Source of the DNA: Candidatus Omnitrophota bacterium
GTDB taxonomy: Bacteria; Omnitrophota; Gorgyraeia; Gorgyraeales; Gorgyraeaceae
Assembly: GCA_030649895.1 (NCBI GenBank)
Contig: JAUSEX010000032.1
Coordinates: forward strand, 1-53,641
Length of the DNA stretch: 53,641 nucleotides
Reading direction: 5' to 3'
Part shown: piece after piece, positions 48,590-53,641 of the stretch
Layout of the letters: every line of letters starts with the position of its first letter
How positions within the stretch are numbered: the first letter of the stretch is position 1
Notes under the pieces: model-generated
Database searches by the model: none
Told to the model about the DNA's origin: nothing
The model's input: only the letters and a program-made list of their open reading frames with translations
Position numbers and translations under genes: made by a program

Positions 48590-49858
48590 TTATAATGCCA
48601 ATTCTTTTTCTATCTCTTTGCACTCTTTGTCTTTGAACTCCCCTATTATAGCGATATTCAGGCCGGAAGTTTTAAATATGCCTTGAGCCACCCGCTTTAT
48701 ATCATCCGCAGTTACGGCGTCAATCTTTTTTATAATCCCTTCCCTGTCCGGAAGCTTATTCAAAGAAGTAGCGTAATCTCCGAGCCACAACATGCGGCCC
48801 ATTGTATCCTCCAAGGCCATCAGAAGCTGGACCTTGAAAAATTCCTTCGCCCTTTTTAATTCGCCTGCAGTAACATGACTTTCTTTTATCTCTTTCAGCT
48901 CTTTCAGTATGCACATTATCGCCTCTCTGGCCTTTTTATGCTCAGTGCCAGCGTGCACCACAAAGGCGCCTGTTTCCTTATATTTTTTAACATCCGCGCC
49001 TATTTCATAAGCAAGCCCTTTCTTCTCTCTTATGTTTTCAAACAGCCTGGATGACATATTTGCGCCTAAAATAATATGTAGAAGGCCGAGGCCGTATCTG
49101 TCCTTATGAGACCTTCCGAAAGAATGCAGCCCTATCGCTATATGAGATTGCTTTGTATCTTTATCCACGATCTTTATGCGCGGTCTCGACTGACTGTTGC
49201 TGAAGGACTCCACGGGCCCGGTTTTCCCTTTTGCAGCCCTGGAAAATATCTTTTTAACCCTTGATTCTAGCGCTTCGTGATCCAGATTGCCGCATAAAAC
49301 AATAACCATGTTTCCGGATATGTAATTTTCATCCCTGTATTTAACTATGTCCTTTCTTAAAATAGCGCTTGCCGACTCTATGCTGCCCGCTATAGAAAAA
49401 CCTAAAGGATTGCCCCGCCACATAATTTCAGCCAGCATATCGTGAACATAGTGATTAGGAAGATCCTGGTACATCTTTATCTCTTCTATTATTACCCCTC
49501 GTTCGCGGTCAAGCTCATCCTGCTTAACGCTTGCGTTCAAAACCATGTCGGATAAAACCTCCAAGGCCACGTCCATATGTTTACAGCTTACCTTTGCCAG
49601 AAAACAGGAAACCTCTTCCGAGGTAAAGCCGTTTAACGAACCGCCTCTGCCCTCAATCTCTTCCTTAAGTTTCCTGCAATCCCTGGACGGCGTGCCTTTA
49701 AAAAGCATATGCTCCAGAAAATGCGAGATGCCGGAATTTTTTTCATTTTCATTCCTGGAACCCGTCCTTATCCATATGCCCGCAGCCAGGGATTCCATAT
49801 TAGGCATATGGTTTGTTACAAGCGTTAAGCCATTGGCAAGTTCTGTTTTTTTATACAT
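48590..49858 (-). CDS. M16-family zinc peptidase (single-unit, PMPCB-like)
   Basis: A 422-residue M16 peptidase with H46-FLE-H50 and downstream ERGVIIEEIKMYQDLP supplying the third zinc ligand. The C-terminal half is the usual inactive repeat. No signal peptide is evident, so it is likely cytoplasmic, similar to YmxG/mitochondrial processing peptidase beta. It lies 9 nt before rpe and follows ruvX. Confidence 0.92.
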   Translation of the reverse strand: MYKKTELANGLTLVTNHMPNMESLAAGIWIRTGSRNENEKNSGISHFLEHMLFKGTPSRDCRKLKEEIEGRGGSLNGFTSEEVSCFLAKVSCKHMDVALEVLSDMVLNASVKQDELDRERGVIIEEIKMYQDLPNHYVHDMLAEIMWRGNPLGFSIAGSIESASAILRKDIVKYRDENYISGNMVIVLCGNLDHEALESRVKKIFSRAAKGKTGPVESFSNSQSRPRIKIVDKDTKQSHIAIGLHSFGRSHKDRYGLGLLHIILGANMSSRLFENIREKKGLAYEIGADVKKYKETGAFVVHAGTEHKKAREAIMCILKELKEIKESHVTAGELKRAKEFFKVQLLMALEDTMGRMLWLGDYATSLNKLPDREGIIKKIDAVTADDIKRVAQGIFKTSGLNIAIIGEFKDKECKEIEKELAL

Positions 49859-49894
49859 ATTAATCGCACCTATTCCTTTCGGCGATCGGAACCT

Positions 49895-50326
49895 TTAAAA
49901 GGATTTCTCATGACTGTGCAAATCCAGATAACTCTGCAATATCAGCTGCGCCGCTATTTTGTCTAAGTTCTTTTTTCTGTTTTTTCTGGACATATCCGCT
50001 TCCAAAAAAATCCGCTCGCCCTGACGGGTAGTAAGGCGCTCATCCAGCATTTCCACTTCAACCGTTATTTCTTTTTTTAACGCGCTTACGAAATCTATAG
50101 CGCGATTTGCGCTTTTGCCTTCAGTGCCATCCATATTCAGCGGGAGCCCCACGATTATCTTTTCTGCCCCGTATTCTTTTACAAGTCCCCCTATTTTTTC
50201 TAAATCGTTCTTTATGCCCTTGCGCTCTATGGTGCCCACGGATTGCGCTATTATATTCAATGAATCGCTTACTGCGACCCCTATCCGTTTTTCCCCGAAA
50301 TCAAGCGCAAGTATTCTCGATCTCAT
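49895..50326 (-). CDS. ruvX: Putative pre-16S rRNA nuclease / Holliday junction resolvase-like protein
   Basis: A 143-residue YqgF/RuvX protein with an RNase H-like fold: ILALDFGEKRIGVAVSD (first Asp), IVGLPLNMDGTEG and the later MLDERLTT and NLDKIAAQLILQSYL with the final catalytic Asp. Family members process the 16S rRNA 5' end in E. coli. The start overlaps the manC stop by one base. Confidence 0.94.
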   Translation of the reverse strand: MRSRILALDFGEKRIGVAVSDSLNIIAQSVGTIERKGIKNDLEKIGGLVKEYGAEKIIVGLPLNMDGTEGKSANRAIDFVSALKKEITVEVEMLDERLTTRQGERIFLEADMSRKNRKKNLDKIAAQLILQSYLDLHSHEKSF

Positions 50327-51384
50327 TATTCAAAAGCCCTGAAAGTTTTTACCAGATCCTTTACTTCCTGAGCCCTGTTTTTGTTGCAGACTAGCGTGCC
50401 TGATTTTGTCTGAACGATGATTATATCCTTAAGCCCGATAGCGCCTATTTTATGGCTTCTATCGCCCACTATAATGCAACCTTTAACGTCTATGACGCTG
50501 GAATCGGAAAGTATGATATTCCCGTCCGCGTCTTTATCGTATATTTCTTCGATACTTGACCATGACCCTATATCCGCCCAGTCAAAATTAGCCTTTATGC
50601 AGAATAGCCTGTTATGTTCATTCATGGAAACAGGTTCCATAATAGCGTAATCTATGGAAATCGGTTTAAGGTTAGAATATTCATTTTTTAACCTTATATT
50701 ATATCCTGCCTTCCCTTCAAATTTGCAAGCGTCTTCGAGGCTGTAATATAAATCCGGCATATATTTTTTCATCATGCTCAAAATAACCTCTGTCTTCCAG
50801 ACAAATATGCCGCTATTCCATAAGTATTTTTTGTTTTTATAAAACGCCTCCGCTTTTGCCTTTTTAGGCTTCTCGATAAATCTTTTTACGACATAATGCC
50901 TCTGGATTTTTTTTCCAGCCTCTATGTATCCATAGCCAACGGACGGATACCTTGGCTTTATGCCTATTGTCAGAAGATTTGGGCCTGATTCAGCGATCTT
51001 TCCAGCGGACGCCAGGTCCTTAAAAAATACCTTTGTGTTTTTTATTATATGATCCGCCGGCAATATCACCATTGTCGCATCCCCGAATCTTTTTTTCAGT
51101 ATAAGCGCGGCCAGGCATATCGCAGGAGCAGTATCTTTGCCAAACGGCTCCAGTATGATATTTTCTTTTTTCAAGCCGGCTATGTAAGGTTTCAGGCTGG
51201 ACAATTGGTTTTTGGTAGTTACTATGAGTATGTTATCTATCGATAAGTTTTCTTTTAGCCTTTTTATGGTCTCCTGTATCATGACATTTCTCGTGCCAAG
51301 AGATATTATATGCTTTGCTTTTCCGGCCGTGCTCTTTGGCCATAGCCGCTCGCCTTTTCCGCCCGCCATTATCACCGCATACAT
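50326..51384 (-). CDS. manC: Mannose-1-phosphate guanylyltransferase
   Basis: A 352-residue nucleotidyltransferase: MAGGKGERLWPKS pyrophosphorylase signature, PFGKDTAPAICLA, ILPADHIIK, FIEKPKKAKAE, YLWNSGIFVWK and FDWADIGSW. The short form lacks the C-terminal phosphomannose isomerase domain of bifunctional enzymes. It makes GDP-mannose for glycans. It is coupled to ruvX and lies 3 nt after trpA. Confidence 0.94.
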   Translation of the reverse strand: MYAVIMAGGKGERLWPKSTAGKAKHIISLGTRNVMIQETIKRLKENLSIDNILIVTTKNQLSSLKPYIAGLKKENIILEPFGKDTAPAICLAALILKKRFGDATMVILPADHIIKNTKVFFKDLASAGKIAESGPNLLTIGIKPRYPSVGYGYIEAGKKIQRHYVVKRFIEKPKKAKAEAFYKNKKYLWNSGIFVWKTEVILSMMKKYMPDLYYSLEDACKFEGKAGYNIRLKNEYSNLKPISIDYAIMEPVSMNEHNRLFCIKANFDWADIGSWSSIEEIYDKDADGNIILSDSSVIDVKGCIIVGDRSHKIGAIGLKDIIIVQTKSGTLVCNKNRAQEVKDLVKTFRAFE

Positions 51385-51387
51385 AAA

Positions 51388-52179
51388 TTAAGCCCCCTTT
51401 AAAATTTTTATAAACCTTCCGACTTTTTTCACCAAGTCCTTTTTGCCTGCGTTATTCTCTACAATTTTTATTATCGCGCTTCCGACTATCGCGCCGTCAG
51501 CGTGTTTCTGAACTTCTTTTACCTGGGCAGGCGTTGAAATCCCAAAGCCCACGCAAACCGGCATGCGGGTTATTTTTTTTATATTTCTCAAGTTTTCGCC
51601 AAGCTCTTTTGGCAATTTTTTTCTCGCGCCTGTCGTCCCGGTAAGCGAAACGTAATAAATAAAACCTGACGCAGCGCTGGAAACTTTTTTTATCCTGTCG
51701 ACAGGGCTTGTCGGGGCCAGTAAGGGTATTACTGAAAACCTGTTTTTCTTCGCGATCTTACGCAGCTCTTTTGATTCCTCAGGAGGGAGATCAGGTATAA
51801 CAACTCCATCGACGCCGCTTTGCGTAGCGTCTTTTACGAACTTTTCCAGCCCGTAATGAAAAACTAAATTATAATAGATTAAAAATACTATCGGGGTTTG
51901 CGTTTGAATCCTGATGTTTTTAACCATGTTAAGAACGCCGGCAAGGGTCGCCTTGCTCTTTAATCCGCGCCCAGATGCCTTTTGTATCGCAGGGCCGTCT
52001 GCGATAGGGTCGGAAAACGGCACGCCAAGCTCAATAATATCTACGCCCGAATCAACCATTTCAAATACCAGTTGTTTTGTAATAGCCAGAGACGGGTCTC
52101 CCGCCATTATAAAAGCGATAAACGCTTTTTTATTTTTCTTCTTCAATTCCTTGAATTTCAAATCTATGCGATTAATCAT
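51388..52179 (-). CDS. trpA: Tryptophan synthase alpha subunit
   Basis: A 263-residue TIM barrel: [32 protein letters not shown] (catalytic Glu and Asp), [29 protein letters not shown] and [11 protein letters not shown]. It cleaves indole-glycerol phosphate and passes indole to TrpB. A longer frame starts at 52242, but the ATG at 52179 overlaps the trpB stop as ATGA and matches the family N-terminus. Confidence 0.95.
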   Translation of the reverse strand: MINRIDLKFKELKKKNKKAFIAFIMAGDPSLAITKQLVFEMVDSGVDIIELGVPFSDPIADGPAIQKASGRGLKSKATLAGVLNMVKNIRIQTQTPIVFLIYYNLVFHYGLEKFVKDATQSGVDGVVIPDLPPEESKELRKIAKKNRFSVIPLLAPTSPVDRIKKVSSAASGFIYYVSLTGTTGARKKLPKELGENLRNIKKITRMPVCVGFGISTPAQVKEVQKHADGAIVGSAIIKIVENNAGKKDLVKKVGRFIKILKGA

Positions 52180-53360
52180 ATGCCCTTCAGCCTCGAGCTT
52201 TTTATTATATCTATATCCTTGTCCCCTCGCCCCGAAAGGCATACCGCTATTATTTTATCCTTGCTTACCTTTGGAGCTAATTTCTTAATCGCGTAATATA
52301 TCGCGTGGCTTGACTCCAAGGCAGGTATTATGCCTTCAAGCTCTGTAAGCATTTTAAATCCCTCTAGCGCTTCTTTATCTGTAATAGCCGCGTATTCAGC
52401 CCTGCCAGTTTCCTTATAATACGAATGCTCCGGACCTGTGCCTGGATAATCCAATCCCGCGGATATTGAATGCGCTATTTTTACCTGGCCAAATTTATCC
52501 TGCAAGAGATAGCTTTTGGTCCCATGCAGAATCCCCACGGAACCTTTACAAAGGCTTGCCCCGTGCTTTTCCGTATTAAGGCCTAAACCGGCAGCTTCCA
52601 CGCCGATAAGTTTTACGCCTGTTTTAAAAAACGGGTGAAAAAATCCCATTGCATTGCTTCCTCCGCCAACGCAAGCAACCATATAATCAGGAAGCCTTTT
52701 TTCATATTTCATAAACTGTTTCTTTGTCTCTTTACCTATTACTGACTGAAAATCCCTGACTATCATTGGATACGGGTGAGGGCCTATAGCGGAGCCTATA
52801 ATATAATATGTGGTTCTTACGTTCGTAACCCAGTCTCTTATTGCCTCGCTTGTAGCGTCTTTCAAGGTCTTGCTTCCCGTACTAACAGGAATCACCCTTG
52901 CGCCAAGAAGCCTCATCTTAAACACATTAAGCGCCTGTCTTCCGATATCTTCTTCGCCCATATACACATCACAGGAAAGCCCGAATAACGCAGCGCTCGT
53001 AGCAGTAGCTAAGCCGTGCTGGCCTGCGCCAGTCTCTGCGATAATCCGCTTTTTCCCCATCCTGACAGCCAGAAGCGCCTGCCCCAAAGTATTATTTATC
53101 TTATGCGCGCCGGTATGAAGAAGGTCTTCTCTTTTTAAATAAATTTTCCTTCCGGATTTTTTAGATATATTTTTAGCTAGGTAAAGCGGGGTAGGCCTGC
53201 CTGCGTAAACCTCTAAAAGGGAATTTAATTCTTCTTTGAATTTCGCGTCTTTTTGCGCTATCCTGTACTCTTTTTCAAGCTCCTCAAGAGCCATCATAAG
53301 GGTTTCAGGCACAAACTTTCCGCCAAATACGCCAAATTTCCCAAATTTATCAGGCAACAT
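52176..53360 (-). CDS. trpB: Tryptophan synthase beta subunit
   Basis: A 394-residue PLP enzyme: [40 protein letters not shown] with the PLP Lys in [27 protein letters not shown] and the C-terminal ALESSHA. It joins indole and serine to make tryptophan. It opens an operon with trpA from its own promoter; no leader peptide or attenuator is visible because the leader is only about 20 nt. GGAG precedes the ATG. Confidence 0.97.
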   Translation of the reverse strand: MLPDKFGKFGVFGGKFVPETLMMALEELEKEYRIAQKDAKFKEELNSLLEVYAGRPTPLYLAKNISKKSGRKIYLKREDLLHTGAHKINNTLGQALLAVRMGKKRIIAETGAGQHGLATATSAALFGLSCDVYMGEEDIGRQALNVFKMRLLGARVIPVSTGSKTLKDATSEAIRDWVTNVRTTYYIIGSAIGPHPYPMIVRDFQSVIGKETKKQFMKYEKRLPDYMVACVGGGSNAMGFFHPFFKTGVKLIGVEAAGLGLNTEKHGASLCKGSVGILHGTKSYLLQDKFGQVKIAHSISAGLDYPGTGPEHSYYKETGRAEYAAITDKEALEGFKMLTELEGIIPALESSHAIYYAIKKLAPKVSKDKIIAVCLSGRGDKDIDIIKSSRLKGI

Positions 53361-53386
53361 TCTTATGTCTCCAATATAGATTATAA

Positions 53387-53415
53387 ATTATATAGAAAAA
53401 ACAGGCTGGTGTCAA
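53387..53415 (-). promoter_or_regulatory. Consensus sigma70 promoter of trpBA
   Basis: Perfect TTGACA at 53410-53415, 17-nt spacer, perfect TATAAT at 53387-53392. The -35 box starts in the T-tract of the preceding terminator. Confidence 0.92.
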
Positions 53416-53452
53416 ACAAAAACCCCCGCACCTTTTTTAAAAGGTGCGGGGG
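53413..53452 (-). terminator. Strong intrinsic terminator of the right-edge gene
   Basis: Perfect 14-bp stem (53423-53436 and 53439-53452; CCCCCGCACCTTTT arms) with a 2-base spacer as drawn, followed on the minus strand by TTTTTGTTTG. Confidence 0.93.
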
Positions 53453-53504
53453 CGATGTATGCTTGAAACTTTAATCTACGAATCTAACCAGGCCAGGCTC
53501 CAGC

Positions 53505-53641
53505 TTATACAGCTCCTGCTAAGCCTTCTACTGCATCCTTGTTATTAAGAATATCTTCCGCTCTAAAATTACGCAAAATATCCCCGCCTCCTGCATTAAA
53601 TAACTTCTCAAAGGCCTCTGCAGCAGGAGTCTTAAGCTGTA
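53505..53641 (-). CDS. C-terminus of an unidentified protein, cut by the window edge
   Basis: The last 44 or so codons of a minus-strand gene remain, reading ...TPAAEAFEKLFNAGGGD, ILRNFRAEDILNNKDAVEG and LAGAV before a TAA at 53505-53507. A strong terminator lies 52 nt downstream, supporting this frame. The fragment is too short to name. Confidence 0.6.
   Translation of the reverse strand, partial: QLKTPAAEAFEKLFNAGGGDILRNFRAEDILNNKDAVEGLAGAV

Noticed and set aside
53361-53386. Trp attenuator or leader peptide before trpB
   Set aside because: The predicted leader is about 20 nt, too short for an attenuator, and contains no Trp codons in a reading frame.

Overview
The window reads as a compact chromosome segment of an uncultured anaerobic, diderm bacterium, most likely Omnitrophota (OP3) or a close relative within the PVC group. 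The evidence is a TIGR04137-type small basic protein, a Minf_1886-family protein, heptose/LPS genes (gmhA, rfaE2), lipoproteins, and methyl-branch Wood-Ljungdahl genes (acsE, acsD, a CooC-like ATPase, acsV). The phylum call is inference from gene content; no rRNA is present. Except for one two-gene unit (11133-12426, plus strand), every supported gene is on the minus strand, packed with 1-44 nt overlaps and few intergenic gaps.

Layout, left to right. 1-442: edge of an unidentified gene and a truncated PfkB sugar kinase. 442-11014: long minus-strand gene strings mixing housekeeping enzymes (dCMP deaminase, nucleotide kinase, endonuclease III-like glycosylase) with envelope proteases (M48 lipoprotein, Ste24-like) and seven separate small PilZ proteins. 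11133-12426: ExeA/GspB-like pair on the plus strand, converging on rnc with overlapping 3' ends. 12418-21802: rnc, aroB, site-2 protease, SH3 protein, small basic protein, a GAF/HD-GYP protein with a degraded HD site, dgt, HIT, phosphodiesterase and an archaeal-type AAA ATPase. 21854-22037: tRNA-Gly(CCC) enclosed by hairpin repeats. 22061-30953: PfkB, thiC, stand-alone thiD2, rfaE2, gmhA, a phosphofructokinase with PPi-type residues, accC, accB, efp, an M24 peptidase and aroQ. 30967-35908: Trm112-like protein, flippase-like membrane protein, MEMO, a large M16 protease, rpsU and tatA.

35920-43225 is one apparent operon from a good promoter: acsV, cooC-like, acsD, acsE, yjbQ, a hexulose-phosphate synthase-RraA fusion, and a BioD-like/DRTGG ATPase. 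It supplies methyl transfer to the corrinoid iron-sulfur protein and that protein's reactivation, but CODH/ACS and the large corrinoid subunit are absent from the window. 43342-53360: a glycine-zipper lipoprotein, lepB, lepA, a phosphohexomutase, rpe, an M16 protease, ruvX, manC, and trpA/trpB read from a consensus promoter. The right edge cuts an unidentified gene ending in a strong terminator.

Points most worth a second look: the number of PilZ paralogues beside an HD-GYP protein lacking key ligands; four genes whose -10 box lies only 6-10 nt from the start codon (probable leaderless mRNAs); a gap-free shared zinc-ribbon tail on two unrelated lipoproteins; a tandem repeat inserted in frame in rpe; a hairpin element that appears to have duplicated the 3' end of accC; and a modular family of intergenic palindromes.
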